Notes: generated from the letters alone by a model not told the origin. A stretch of DNA of 64,000 nt from Vanilla planifolia (GCA_023846275.1 JAIUJO010000090.1:1734065-1798064), one strand, 5' to 3'; positions 11,891-26,974 are shown, numbered from the stretch's first letter. Numbers and translations are program-made.

Positions 11891-14800
11891 AAAATTAAAA
11901 CAAATGTAAGGGCCATAGGATAAGAGAATGAGTGTATCATAATAAAATAACAAAATAAAAGAAGACAATTGAAAAAAATGATATAAGTTATAGGAAATAG
12001 CTAAATTCCAAGATTCTATAGAGATCATAATGACCTCGATTATCAAAATTTGTACAAATCAAAATGTTACGTAATGGGTGTCAAAATCTTAGGAAATTAA
12101 AATGTCTTAAATATAAAAAATATTTAATTTTGATAAATCTCAATAGAATCTTCGTATAACAAAAATAAATAAAGACAAAAATTAATAAACTATTATTTTA
12201 TTATTAAGAAAAACTATATGAAAGTTAAAGTGAGATAAATTGAAGTAATATATTGTATCAAAATCAATTATTGAGAATGTTAGACAAAATGATATTTAGA
12301 GTTACATATAAAGAAATAAAATGTAGCATTTTTTAGAAATGAGATGATGTTTTAAAAAAGTTGCATTATATGATACTAAAGACACCAAGTGTAACTTTTT
12401 ACCATTAAATTATGTACAAATTGAATGTCTTGTAAAATGTGGAAAATTTGTAAGAAATAAAAAAAATAAGAATATAAAACAAATATTTAATTAGATAGAT
12501 CTCATTGATATGAGTCAAATGATGTTTGTTTTGTCTCAATCATACCTCATTTGAAAGAAACACAAATTAAAAAAATTAAATAACCCTAAATAATAAAACA
12601 ATATTATTTTAGCAAGAAGTAAATGTATTTTAGAAAATAAGTCAATTGAAATTTTTTGAATTACCAAGATAACTAAAAAATAAATAAAAACAAATTACTG
12701 TATTAATGATAAAAATATATTTTAATGTAGCAAGCAGAAATTGAAGCATTAGTTTGCAAACAAATCAAAGAAATATGATATAAAGAAATATTATAGTTGA
12801 AATGAAATAAACAGTTGTAATATAACATGACTAAATCAAAGCAATATAAAAGTCACACAAGGGAAGATTTAGAGTGACATTATTAAAAAACCAAATCGAA
12901 GTAAATTATTTCAAGAAATGAGATAAATTATATAATAACGATGCATTCTAGTAATCTAAATAGATGAAGTGAAACATAATAAATCATAAATTAGGTACAT
13001 ATCAAAATATCACATGAAGCAAGAAAAAATCTAGGAAAATAAAAAATTTAAAATATAAAAATTAATATTTATATGTATAGAGCTTCTTGAGATGAGTCCA
13101 ACGACATTCATTACATCACGATCATACTTTGTTCGTAATTACCAAGAATTATAAAAGTAAATGAGCTTATATTTTATAAAAATTTATTATTTTATTATTA
13201 AATTGACATTTGTTGAAAAAGCAATGTGATAACTTTATGCAATGTAATGTTACCAAATGAAATCATTTGAAAAGCAACACGAGAGGAGAAAAAGTGTTCC
13301 AAAAAAATTTATTGAGTTGGAAGTAAAAAAATTTCAAAATTTGGTAAATTATAAGAAAGCATTGTATTCTATGATGCTAATGAGATTGAGTGTTGCATAT
13401 TTGATTGTTAAATAATGTGTGAATCAAAAAGTCCATAAATCATGCCAAGCCCTGAAATATATTTCAAGAAATAAAAAATGAATAATTAATTGGTTAGAGC
13501 TCTTCAAGAAACGATTAATGACATTCAATTTCTCTCAATCCAACATCATTTGAAATTACTACAAATTCTCAAGATAAATAAACATAAATAGTAATAAATT
13601 ATTATTTTTATATTGAACAATTGTATATTAAACATATAATAAGATATATTCAAGTAGTGTAATATAACCAAATCAAAATAATCTAAAAGTCACATGAGAT
13701 AAGATTTAGAGTTACATAATAATATAACCAAACCAAAGCAAAACATTTGTAAAGATGAGAAATTATACATGAAAATTTTACATTCCAAGATGCTAAGGTG
13801 ATCAACATTGACATCATCAATTATAAAAGTATGTTCACATCGAAATGTCTTGTAAAGTATTCCAAAACTTTAAAATGTAAATATGAAAACTTAAAAATGA
13901 ATATTTATTTGGGTAGCATGCTTTAAGACAAGTCAAATGTTTTTTGTTTCTATTTTATTAGTTTAGTTTCAAAATTACGACAACTTACCAAAGTAATTAA
14001 AAATAAAAAAAATTTAATTATTATATTAATATTTCATAAATATATAGAAAGTGTAAATTAGAGTAATTGAAGTAATCAAATATAAGAAAATAAGAAAGGT
14101 TGAAAGGTCACACTAACTGAGATTTAAAGTTCATAACATAACCAAATCAAAGAAATGTCCTGCAAAACTTACTAAAACCCTAAATAATAAACAATTTAGA
14201 TATATTATAAAAATATGAAATTTGATATAACAAATCGAGTGCAGTTTGTCACATTTGTTTCATCTTTAATAAACTTCAACTGGAAAAAATATTAATTATC
14301 CATGTATATAAACATAAATAATAACTAATTATTATTTTAATATTAACTAGATATGTATATGAAAGCTAAAATGAGATAAATTAAGTTATAGTTTATGAGA
14401 AAAATTAGCTAATTTAAATATATAAGAAAGTTGCAGTCTAAGATACTAAGATTTAACATTCTATATAATCAAATTAGGTATGAATCAAAATATCTAATAA
14501 TGCCTGCCAAACTTATAAAAAATAAAACATTTTAAACTTATATTAATAAATAATTAAATGGATAAAGCTAATTATGATTTGTCCAATGACACTCGTCTGG
14601 TCTCTAGTGGACCTTGTTTGAAATTACTATAATTTATTAAAATAATTAAGCATAAATAATAATGAATTATTATTTTAGTGTTATGTAACTATACATTAAA
14701 GTAGAAATTAGTTAAATTAAAATAATGTTTTGTAAAAAAAATAAATTAATATAATGGGAAAACTTGAGGATAAATGGAGTTTCATTGCAATTAAAGTGAA

Positions 14801-16337
14801 TGGAAGTGAAAATTTTTTAATGAATCAGATAAATTGTGTGGGAAAGATGCTTTCCAAAATACTACGAAGAGCGAGTGTAACATACTCAAACAACAAAATA
14901 GTTATAAATCAAAAAATCATATTAAGCATAAGAAACCTCTAGAAATTAAAATACTTAAAACCATAGGAAAAATAAATCGTTCTATGGATAAAGCTCATTA
15001 AGTAGAATCTAATGACATTTGTTCCATCTTGATTTGACCTTGTTTGAAATTAACAAATATTATAAAAATTTAAAAAACAAAATAATAATAAATTTTGTTT
15101 AGTATTAAGTAAATAAATATTAAAGAAGAAATGAGATAAATTAAAAGAATATAAACTAAATAATACAAGGCAATATAAAGGTCACATAAGAGAAGGTTTA
15201 TAATTATTTAGTAATATAACCATATCAAAATAAATGATTTTAATGAATGGGATAATTTGTATAAGAAAGCCGACTACAACATATGAAGGAGCTGGTGTAT
15301 AAAATCCTCAAAACATAATTTGGATACTTATGAAAATACTTTAAAAAATGTGTTAAAATTATCAAATATAAAATATTCATATTACATAAAAATAAAAATT
15401 TTGTTTGACAAAACTCATTCAGATGAGCAAATTACATTGTTTCATCACTATGAGACCATGTTTGGAACCACTAAGAATTACCAAACTAAATAATTAAAAA
15501 TAATATAGATATGTTATTTTAATATGAGGTAAAAAAAATATTAATGCTAAAATCACATATATTAAATCATTGTAATACAAACTAATAAAACTATTATGAA
15601 GGCCACATGATCGAAGATTTGGATTTACAACTTAATAAAACAAAATTATTGCAAAATATTTCAAAAAATGTTATAATTTATATAGGAAATTTACATTACT
15701 AACTACTGCTAAAATTTAGTGCAACATATATTCAAAGATTAAATTTGGCACAAATAAAAATTTCTCATAAAACATGATTGAAAAATTAAAAAATAAAATA
15801 AGTATGATTATGATAATTATATTTAATTGGCTAGAATTGTCAAGTGACTCTAATATTCTTTGTTTCATTTCAATCAGACTTAGTTTACAATTGTTGGGAA
15901 TTATAAAGCTAAATAAGTACAAATTATGATTAATTTTATTTTAGTATGAGGTAAGTAAATATTAAACTAGAAATATATAAATTGAGGTAGTGTGATTTAA
16001 CTAATTCATAATAATATGAAAGTTACACAACAAGATATTTAGAGTTGCGTAGTAATAAAAGCATATCTAAGTGGAACGGATCGAGAAATCAGAAATTTGT
16101 TATGAAAAGTTGTATTCCAAGTTTTTAAAGTGGTCAAGCATGATAACATCAAACATTAAATATTGCATGACCTAAAAAGTCTTGTAAAGCATTACGAAAT
16201 CCTAAAAGGTAAAACTTTTAAAAATGTCGTTAGCACAAGTCTAATGAATTTTGTTTTATCTTGATCAGACCTTATTTTGAGCTACTATGAATTACATTAA
16301 TAAATAGTTATACATAATAGTAAATTATTATTTTAAG

Positions 16338-16338
<1 letters not shown>

Positions 16339-16413
<75 letters not shown>

Positions 16414-16445
16414 TATATCTGTGTGTGTGTATGCGTGTATGCACG
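16339..16445. repeat. (TA)n microsatellite followed by a TG run
   Basis: About 80 bases of nearly pure TA (16339-16419) are followed directly by ctgtgtgtgtgtatgcgtgtatgcacg. The TA run follows ttattattttaag, so it sits where the satellite unit normally has aaatatatattaaag (about position 400). The TG part uses the same words as the 7-kb tract at the left of the window, but is only about 25 bp long. The one minus-strand frame here reads as repeated Tyr-Ile and is an artefact. Confidence 0.92.
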
Positions 16446-16974
16446 TTAACGCAGCAGCAAAGATAATTTCAAGAAATGTAAAACAAGCAAGCCAAAATGA
16501 CGTCAAAGTCTCACAAGAGAAGAAATTGAATTTCAAAGAAATGAAAAAAAAATAATTAGAAAGTTGCTTTACAAACTATTTAGAGGCCAAGTCTAACATC
16601 CTCAATCATCAAATCAGGTACAAATAGAAATTTCATATAAAATGATCCATCATAAAATTATTTTAAAATATAAAATTTTAATTTAAATTGATAAAACTAT
16701 CCAAATGAAGCCCAAAGATATTTATTTCTTTGTGATCATACCTCAATTAGAAATCCTACCAATTACCATTACAATAAAGAATAAATAAAAATATCTTATT
16801 ATTCAACTTTTAATTAAAGATATAGTAAAGTTTAAATAACATAAACTAATCAAAAATAACATAATTAATATTGAAGTAATAAAAATATCATAAGATATAG
16901 GAAATAGAATTCATAGTCATATGACAAAATTAAAATGAGAACTTTTAAGAAACAAATTAGGTCAAATCCAAACA

Positions 16975-17118
16975 AAACAAATGGCATTTTGTCTCATTTT
17001 GATGAGCTTCATCAAATTACATATTCAATTTTGTTTTTAAAAATATTTTACTTTCATAATTCTTCTTGTTTTATAAGGTGTTTTTATTTTAACTTATTTT
17101 GATGATCAAAGATATTAA
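16975..17118 (-). repeat. Inverted satellite fragment
   Basis: Reading forward, this stretch gives the reverse complement of unit positions about 310 down to 175. It contains tttgtctcattttgatgagc, then a poly-T/AT block with tttttaaaaatattttac, then gttttataaggtgtttttat, then attttgatgatcaaagatatt. These match the complements of gctcatcaagatgag, aatatttaaaaatataaa, the cataaagc block and tcaatcatcaaatt. Forward-oriented unit sequence lies on both sides, so this is a local inversion or an inverted insertion of a partial unit. Confidence 0.65.
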
Positions 17119-20100
17119 ACTTAAAATTAGCAATGTAATATAACAAGATAAAGGTGATGTAAAGGCCACTTGTTAGGGTAATAAGTGTTTCATAATAATA
17201 TAATTAAATAAAATTTAAAAAAATAAAGAAATGAGAAAAATTATATGACAAAATTGAGTTGCAAGAGGCTAAGGAGATCACATGTAACAACATTGACCAT
17301 TAAATCAAGAATGATTTGAAATTACTAGTGAAGTGTTACGAAACCTTAGAAAATGAAAAGGTAAAAAAATAAAAATGTTTTTTATCTCAATTTTCCTCAC
17401 TTGGTATTACAACAAATCACCAAAGTTAACAAACTTAAATAATAGTTAAATGTTATTTTAACATTAATTAAATGTATAATAAAGCTAAATAATGTAAATT
17501 GAATTAATGCATTTTAATGAAATAATGGTGATACAAACGTCTCACAATAAGAGAGTAAGAGTTTAATAATAAAATAACCAAATTAAATTGAAATATTTGA
17601 ACATACTAGATTATTTGTAAACAAAAATTGTATTCCAAGATATCAAGAACATCGAGTGTAACATCCTCAATCTTCATATCAAATATGAATTGAAAGGATT
17701 CATTAATTATGCTAATTGCCTTAATATAAAAAAGTTTAAAAAATAAAAATTAAAAATTTAATTAGATGGTGCTCATGGAGAAGAGTAATTAATACTTGTT
17801 TTATCTCAATGATACCTCAATTGGTATTACTATAAAATACCATAACAAGTAAAAAAATAATAATAAATAATTATTGTTAATATCTTACAAATAAATATTA
17901 AAGATTAAATGATATAAATTGTAGTAATGTAATATACCCTAAACGAACTAATGTGAAGGTTAGACGAAAGAACGATAAATGTTAATTAGTAATATAAATA
18001 AATAAAAGAAAATAAATTTAAAAAAATGAGATAAGTTTTGAATGGAAAGTTTCATCTCAACCTTCCAAAGAGATCAAGTGTAACAAACTTGATTGTAAAG
18101 TTAGGGAGAAATAAAAATATCTTATAAATGATGTCAAAATCTAGAAAAAAAGTTAAAAGTAAAAAAAATAATACTTAATTTGATAAAGCTCATCTAGATG
18201 AGTCTAATGAAGTTTCTTTCATAAAAAATTCCGCTTGTTTAGAACTACTAAGAATTACCAAAGTAATTATGCTTAAATCTTAATAAATTATTATTTAAAA
18301 CTTAAAAGACATATGTTAAGTAGAGAAAACTTAAATTTAAACCCTATACTGTCACCAATTCAAGTAGGTATAAAGGTCACACCATAATATAATAATTTTT
18401 TAATAGTAATATAACAAAATGAAAGTAAAAACTATAAAAATATTAGATAAACTATGTGAAATAGTAGTATGCCAATATACTAGGGAGGACAAATGTAACA
18501 TCCTCGGTAATAATATGTGGTATGAATCAAAATTCATAATAAAGTGTACCAAAGCCTAACAAAAAATTTTAAAATATGAAATTAAGTTAAATTACATACA
18601 GATCAGTGAGATAAGTTGAACAAACTTTGTTTTGATTTAATCAAAACTAGTTTATAATTACATAAATTACTAAAGTAATTATGCTTAAATAATAATAAAT
18701 TATTATAATAAAGCAATCTAATATAGCCAAATGAATGTGATGTAAAGGTCACATGAGATGAAAACATTTAACAAAATGTAATAAGTTGTAAACGAAAGTT
18801 GCTTTCTAAAACCCATGGACATGGAGGTTAACGTCATCAATCATTAAAGAAGGTATGAATAAAGTTCTCTTATAAAGAATGTCAAAACCCAAAAAATATA
18901 ATATTTAAAAATATAAAAAATAATTTAATTATATAGATTTGTCTAAGTCGAGCCAAACAACATTTATTTTTTATTGATCAATCCTGATTTAGAATTACAG
19001 TTAATTACCAATGAAATTAAACATAAATAATAAATATTCTTTTAATATCAAGTAAATATATTTTAAAATTTAATTTTGATATATTAAAACAACATTATAT
19101 AACGAAATTATTTTGATGTAAAAGTAAGGGAGAGGAAATTTAGAGTTACATATTAATATAACCAAATCAAATTAAAATAATTTATAAAATATGATAAATT
19201 ATAAGGGAAACTTGCACTCTAATATACATAAGTGATCAAGTGTAATATCTTTAATCATAAATTTAGGTACAAATTTAAGTGTATCATAATATGTGCCAAA
19301 TTCTTAGAAAACAGAACATTTAAAAATATAAAAAAATGAATAGCTAATTTGATAAAGCTAAAGGAGATGACATTAATGACATTTTTGCATCTAACTTGGA
19401 CCAACTCTTGGATTTCTATGAATTAAAAAAATACAATTAACATAAAAAATAATAAATTGCTTTTTTAATGACAAATAATTATATATTGAAGTCAAAATTG
19501 GATAAATTAAAGCAAAGTATTATAACTAATTCAAAGCGTTCTAAATATCACACAAGAAGAGAATAAGATTTTCAAAGCTATATAAATTAATAAAAATGAA
19601 ACATTTGAAAAATAAGGTAATTATCTAATAAAGTTATCTTCCAAGATACTATAGAGATCAAGTGTAACATCTACTATTATCAAATTGAAAATAATTGAAT
19701 TGTCTAGAATGAACTACCAAAACAATTAAAAAATAAAAAAATTTAAAAATATAATAATATGGTAATTGAGTAGAGCTTGTGGAGACAAGATTAATGATGT
19801 TTGTTTATCTCAATCAAACCACTTCTAGAATTACTATAAAGTTTTAAATTAATTAACCACACAATGATTATATAACCAAAGAAAAGTAAAAGCTATTTAA
19901 AAATCACAATAAATATTGTTTGACAGTTACATTCTAATGTAGTAAGCACATTAAGTGTAACATCCTTTATTGAAGAATAAGAAAAGAATAAAAAACCTCA
20001 TAAATAAAAAAAACTAGAAAATAAAATATTTAAAAATACAAAATTAAGTGTAACACTATCAGTCATCAAATTATGTACAAATCAAAATGTTTTATAATAT

Positions 20101-23100
20101 GCTAAAGCCTTAAAATATAAATAATTTAAAAATAAACAAATTAATTAATAAATCTCATCGTAATCAGTCCAATGTCATTTATTTGATTTAGATTAGACCT
20201 CATTTGGAATTATTACAAATTACCATGGTAAATATGTATAAATAATAATAAATTAATGTCTTAGTATGTAAACAAAAATTAAATCTAAAATGATATAAAC
20301 AAAAAGAATGTAATATAACTAAATTAAAATGATGTGATGATAAGCTGAGAGGTTAATTAAAGTTTCACAACACTACTACATAACCGAAGAAAAAACTTTG
20401 AAAAAATGAGATAAATTATATAGGAAAGTCGTATTTTGAAATATTAAGGAGGTCAAGAAAAACATCATCGAACACCAATAGGTAAGTTTCATCTCGATAG
20501 AATCTTTATTGGAATTCTTAAAAAAATCCTAAACTATATTAGTAATATAAGTGACAAATTATTATTTTATTATTAAGTAAATGTTAAAGTTGAAATGAAA
20601 CATATTGAAGTAATATAATATAACTTAATGAAAGTAATGTCGTGGTCACATAAGAAGAAATTAGGGGTTATAGTTTAAGATAACTAATTGAAAGTAAAAA
20701 AAATATTTGAAAAATATGATAAATTGCATTAAAAACTGGCATTCTAATATTTTAAGGTTAACTATAAAATTTTTTATTATCAAATTAAGTTCAAATCAAA
20801 TCATCTTATAAATTATGTTATAAACATGAAAAAGAATACATTTTAAAATTACTACAAATTAACAAAGTAAATAAGCATAAATAAAAATTAATTATATATT
20901 TGTTATTTACAAAATATTCATTAAAGTTGAAATAAGATAAATTTAAGCAAACTAATATATCTAAATTAAAGTAATACTATGGTCATATAAAGGGAGAGTT
21001 AGCGTTGCATAGTAACATAAACAAATAAAAGAGAGAAGATTAAAGATGTAAGATACATTATTTGTAAAAGTCATATTCCAAGACACTAAGATGATTGAGT
21101 GTTATATGCTCTATCAACAATTCAGGTCTGAATCAAAATATCTCATGAAGTATGCAAAAATCTTAGACTTTAAAATATTTTAAATATATATAAAAACAAA
21201 TATTTAATTAGATAGAGCTCATCACTATGGGTCCAATGATATTTGTTTGTCTTAATCTAAGTGCATTTGGAATAACTATAAATTACCAAGTCAAATAGCC
21301 ATAAATATTAATAATTACTTTTTAATATAAAATAAATATAAAATAATGTTGAATTGAGATAAATTCAAATAATGCACTATAGCTCAATCAAAGTGATGCA
21401 AAGCTCACATGACGAGAATTTGTATTTCACATTACTATAAACAAATCAAAGACAATCATTTCGATAAATTAGATAAATTTATACTGGAAAGTTGCATCCA
21501 AAAATTTTATGGAGATCTAGTATATTGTACTTATTTATTAAATTAGATACCGATCAATATTTCATCTCAAATGTGTCATTTAAGAAGAAAAAAATAATAA
21601 AAAATATTAAAAAAAATGAAAATTTTCTAGATAAAGCTTCTCAAGACTAGTAAAAAATATTAGTTTCATCGTGATGAGACTTTGCTTAAAATTTCTATTT
21701 AATTAAAAATTTAAATAAACTTAAATAATAATAAGTTACCATTTTAATAATAATAGAATATATTGAAGTTGAAATTAGTTAAATTGTTAAATTTTAAAAT
21801 AATAAAATAAAAGCAACATAAATGTCACATGAGGTTAGAATTAAAGTTCAAAGCTAATATAAGCAAATCAAAGCCAAAACTTTAAAGAAATTTGATAAAT
21901 TGTGTTCGAATATTGCATTCCATAATACAAATGAGATCAAGTGTAACATCCTCAATTATCAAATAAGGTACAAATAAAAATGTCTTAGGAAGCAAGAGGA
22001 AATCTTTAAAAGTAAAATTTGTAAAATATGAAAATGAATATTTGATTGGAGAAAGGTTTTCTAGTTTAGTCTAGCAACATTTATTTCATCTTCATCCAAC
22101 CTTATTATTATTTTTTTAACTATCTAATAGTTAAATTAAATATAAAAATTTTACTTTATGTAAGGATATATAAAAAAAAAGAAATATACTAAATTTAATC
22201 AATGTGTCATAACAAAATCAATTTTTTTTAATGGTCACATTTAAGGAGAATAAGAGTTTCATAGTAATATAACTCAACCAAAAAAATATTAAAGAAATCA
22301 GATAAATTGTACAAGAAAATTATATTCTAAGATGCTAAAGAGATTTAGTTTAATAACATTGATCATTATATCATGTACAAATAAAAATGATTCATAAATC
22401 ATGTTAAAATCCTAAAAATTAAAATATTTAAAATATATAAAGCCATATTTAAATGGATAGAGCACATCAATGTAATTATAACATTATTTTTTCCAATCAA
22501 ACTGAGTTTACTAATACTTTGAATTACTGATGTAAATAATGATAAAAAAATATTATTTCATTGTTAAGTAAACATATATATTAGCTAAAATGAAATATAT
22601 CTAACCAATATATTATAAGTTAGTCAATATGATGTCAAGATAAAAAGATAGTAGGTTTAGAGTAGCATGATATTACAATAAAATCAAAACAAAATTTTCA
22701 AAATGTTAGATAAACTATATAGGAAAGTTATATTGAAAGATAATAAGGACACTGAGTGTAACATCCTCAAACATCACATTAGGTATGAATACAATTGCCA
22801 TGTATAACATGTAAAAACATTAGAAAACATAAGGTGACATTTCTTTGGTTTCAATCACCGTTCACTTGGAATATGTATGAATTATTAAAATCAAAAGAAG
22901 AAATAATAGTAAATTATTATTATAAAATTAAGTAAATAAATTTTAAATCTTAAAAGAGATAAACTAAAAAAATATAATATTATTAAATTGAAGCACTTTA
23001 ATGATCACACTAAAATTGATTTATATTTTTATAGTAATATAGCCAAATCAAAAAAATGTTAAGAATTGAGATATATTTTTTTAAAAAATTGCATTTGAAG

Positions 23101-25439
23101 CTACAAAGTTAACAAAATATAACATCAACCATCATGAAATAAGGTATGAATCAAAATATCTATAAAGTAGCCATAAACCTATAAAAGTAAAATATTTAAA
23201 AACATAAAATGAATTTAAAATTAAATAGAGTTTGTGCAGGTGAGTCCAAAGATTTTTATTTCTTTTTTATATGAGCTTCTTTCTAGTTACTGTGAATTAC
23301 AATAATAAAACATATTATTTTAGTATTTCATAAATATATATTAAATTTGAAAGGAGATCAATTTGAGAAATTTAATATAACAAAATCAAAGTGATGCAAT
23401 AATCATAGTAGAGGAGATTTAGTGTTATACAGTAATATAATTAAGTCAAAGTGAAATATTTAAATAAATTAGATAAATTGTAAAAAAGTTGTATTACAAA
23501 ATAATGAGGAGAACAATTATAATGCACCTAATCATCATATTAGGTACAAATAAAAAGGTTTTGTAAATCATTTAAAAACACAATAAAGTAAAATATTTTT
23601 AAATATATAATTTAATATTTAATTTGATATATTTCATCAAGATAGAACAAGGATATTTATTTCATTTCTATTTGTCTTCAATTTGAATTACTATGAACTA
23701 CCCAATTGAATATGTATAAATACAACAAATTAATACTTTAAATTTAATAAATATATAATAAATCTAAAATGGCATAAATTTAAGAAATGCAATATAACAA
23801 AATGAAAATGATATAAAAGTCATATAAGAGAAGAATTATAGTTAATAAGTAATATAACAAAATCAAGTCGAACATTAAGAAAAAAGATAACTTGTATGCA
23901 AATTTTACAAACAAGATACTATGAAAATCAAGTGTGACATCATCAATAGTAAAATAAGCTATGAATAAAATGGTCTCAAAAGCCATGAAAAAACTTTAGA
24001 AGATAACATATTTAAAAATGTAAAATAAGAATATTAATTTTATAGAGTTTGTCAAGATGCTTCTAATGAAGTTTCTTTTTTTTTAAAGAAATCACATTTG
24101 GGAATATTTTAATAAAGTAGATTAATTATTTTAAAAGATTACATTATATCATACTGAAGAGATTAAGTGTAACATACCAAATCATCAAATCAAGCACGAA
24201 TCAAAATATCACATCAAGCATGATAAAACCTTTGAAAATAAAATATTTAAAAATATTTAAAATAATTATATTTTTTCAAATAAATAGCTAAAAATGAGTC
24301 CAATGATACTTTTTTTCCTTGATCAACCGTTAAAATAAATAATTTTAAATAATTAAAAAAATATTATTTTAATATAAAGAAAATATATATTAAAGTTAAA
24401 ATAAGCTAAATTGAAGCAATGTAATATAACAAAATTTAAGAAATATAAAGGTCACATGAGAGGAGATTTAAGGTTACAAACTAACATAACCAAGTCAAAA
24501 TCAAAAGTCTAAAAAATAAGATAAATTACACTGGAAATTGGCAGTCCAAGTTCTAATACTGATTGACTATAACATCCTTAAATATCAAATGTGGTATACG
24601 TAAGAAAATCGTATAAAACAAAAAATAATAATAAAAATAAAAAACGTTTAGAATAGAGAAATGAATATTAAGTTCGGTACAACTCATGTCTAGTAGATTA
24701 CCTTTATTTCACCTTGAACACAACTGATTTAGAAATACTGTCACATACCAAAGTAAAATGGTATATATAATAATAAATTATTATTTTAATATTTTCTATA
24801 TATTTATTATCAAATAAAATAAATTCAATTAATGTACAATAACTAAATAAAAGTGATGTGAAGGACACTAGAGAGGGGACATAGATTTTCATAGTAATGC
24901 AACAAAATAAAATAATAAAATTTTCAAAATGTGAAAAGATAGGACATTGATTTTCATAGTAATACAGCAAAATAAAAAATAAAATCTTAAAAATGTTAAA
25001 AAATATATAAAAACGTTCATTCAAAAATGCTTAGGGAATGTTTATAAAATTCTTAATCATCAAATCAGGTAAAGATGAAAATGTCTCATAAAAATTATAA
25101 AAATAATAGAAAAATAATTTTTAAATATAAAAAAAAATTCTTATTTTAAGAGAGGTCATCAAGTTCAGTCCAACAATGTTTGCTTAGTCTCCATCAAATG
25201 TCATTTGGAATTACTCTGAATTAACGAAGAAAATGAAATACATAATATTAAATTACGATTTTTATATTAAGTAAACATAAATTCAAATTAAAATGAGATA
25301 ACTTGAAGAAATATAATGTGTCCATTTGAGATTGTGAATTTGAGTTTGTTACCTTTTTATTTTGAAAAATAAATATAGAGTGCGATAAAGTTTAATAAAC
25401 AATACATTTGAGAATGAGTCAGTACTCTTTAAGAGATTT

Positions 25440-25790
25440 TCTGATTCATACATGATTTAACATTTATGGATGTTACATTAAATCTCCAAATACATATTAG
25501 AATGTGATTTTATCATACAATTTATTTCATCTTTTCAAATTTTTTTCATTGATATGATAATGTTAGAAATTTTAATTTTTCTTACGTGAGCATTATAACA
25601 TTTGATTTTGATACTTTACTTTATTTCAATGTATCTCATGTCGATCGACATGAAACCAATGTCATTAGCCTCATCTCATTGAGCTCCATCCAATCGAAGT
25701 TTTTCATTTATATTTTTAAATATTTTTTTAGAATTTTGTCTTGTTTTATGAGACATCTCTATTTATACTTGATCGATAATTAAGAAAGGT
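25440..25790 (-). repeat. Inverted satellite block, partial units
   Basis: The first part (about 25440-25560) contains ctgattcatacatgattt, atggatgttacattaaatctcc and atttatttcatcttttcaaa. These are the complements of aggtatgaatcaaaatg, gatcaagtgtaacatcctc and tgaagaaatgagataaatt. The second part (about 25600-25790) contains atgaaaccaatgtcatt, tcattgagctccatccaat, atatttttaaatatttttt and gttttatgagacatctctat, complements of unit positions about 310 to 200. Forward units resume at about 25830 with acattccatgatgctaagc. The two inverted pieces are not contiguous in the unit, so part was deleted during or after inversion. Confidence 0.75.
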
Positions 25791-26942
25791 CCAGTCAATC
25801 TTTTTAGTATCTTGGATTACAAAAATTACATTCCATGATGCTAAGCAAATCAAGTGTAACATTCTTGGTCATCAATGGAGATGAGAATCAAAACGACTAT
25901 TAGAGTATGCTTAAATCCTAGAAAATTAAATATTTTAAAATTAATAATCAATATTTAGTTGGAGATTCTCAACAAGATGTGTCCAACAACATTTATCACC
26001 TCTTATTTGCACCTCTTTTTTAAATTATTGCTAATTATGAAAGTGAATATGTATAAATGATAGCAAATTATTATTTTAATGTTAAGAATTATATAGTAAA
26101 GTTAAAATAAGATAAAATGAAGTATTAAAATATAAACAAATCTAATTGATGTAACGGTCACACTAGTAGAGGTTTTGAATTATATAAAATTAAATTAAGA
26201 TAAAAAAATTCAAGCAATGAGATAAACTATATGATAAAATTGTATTTCAAGGTAAAAATGGGATTGAGTTAAACACATTAACTCATCAAATCAAGTATAA
26301 ATTAGAAATATGAGATAAAGCATCAAAAATATATAAAGTAACATGTTTAAATTTTAAAATAAATATTTAATCATATAGAGATCATCTAAATGAGACACAT
26401 GAGAGAAAGTTAAATGTTCATAAATCATTATGTAATATAACCAAATGAAATTGTTATAATAAACACATGAGAGCAGACTTGGCATTACATTATAATATAA
26501 GCAAATGAAATAAAAAATGAGTAATTGAGATAAATTATTAAAAAAAGTTACACTCTCAAATACTAAGAAGATTGATTGTCATCAAATTAAGTAAAAATAA
26601 AAATATCTCAAAAAGTTAGCAAAAACTCTAAAAAATATTTAATACTTTTTAATAAATAATGAGATGGGAAAGGCTTGCCAAAAAGAGTCAAATAGCATTT
26701 GTTTTGCTTTAGTTAGATGTCATTGGAAATAAATGTCTATTACAAAAGTAAATAAGCATAAATAATTATAATTTATTAATTTAATATTAAGTGAATATAA
26801 ATAAAAATTTCAATGGGATACATTGAGTAAACATAATATAACCAAATAAAAGACATGCTAAGGTCACATTCACTTTTATGAATAGAAATATCTCTTAAAG
26901 CCTACAAAAATCCTAAAATATAAAATATTTGAAAATAAATAA

Positions 26943-26947
<5 letters not shown>

Positions 26948-26974
<27 letters not shown>
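26948..26974. repeat. (TA)n microsatellite
   Basis: This is a pure TA run of about 27 bases. It lies just before cattgagatgattacaatgatatt, the unit's region around positions 280-310. It therefore arose from the aaataaatatt part near position 260-270, not from the position near 400 used by the three other TA runs. Confidence 0.9.
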
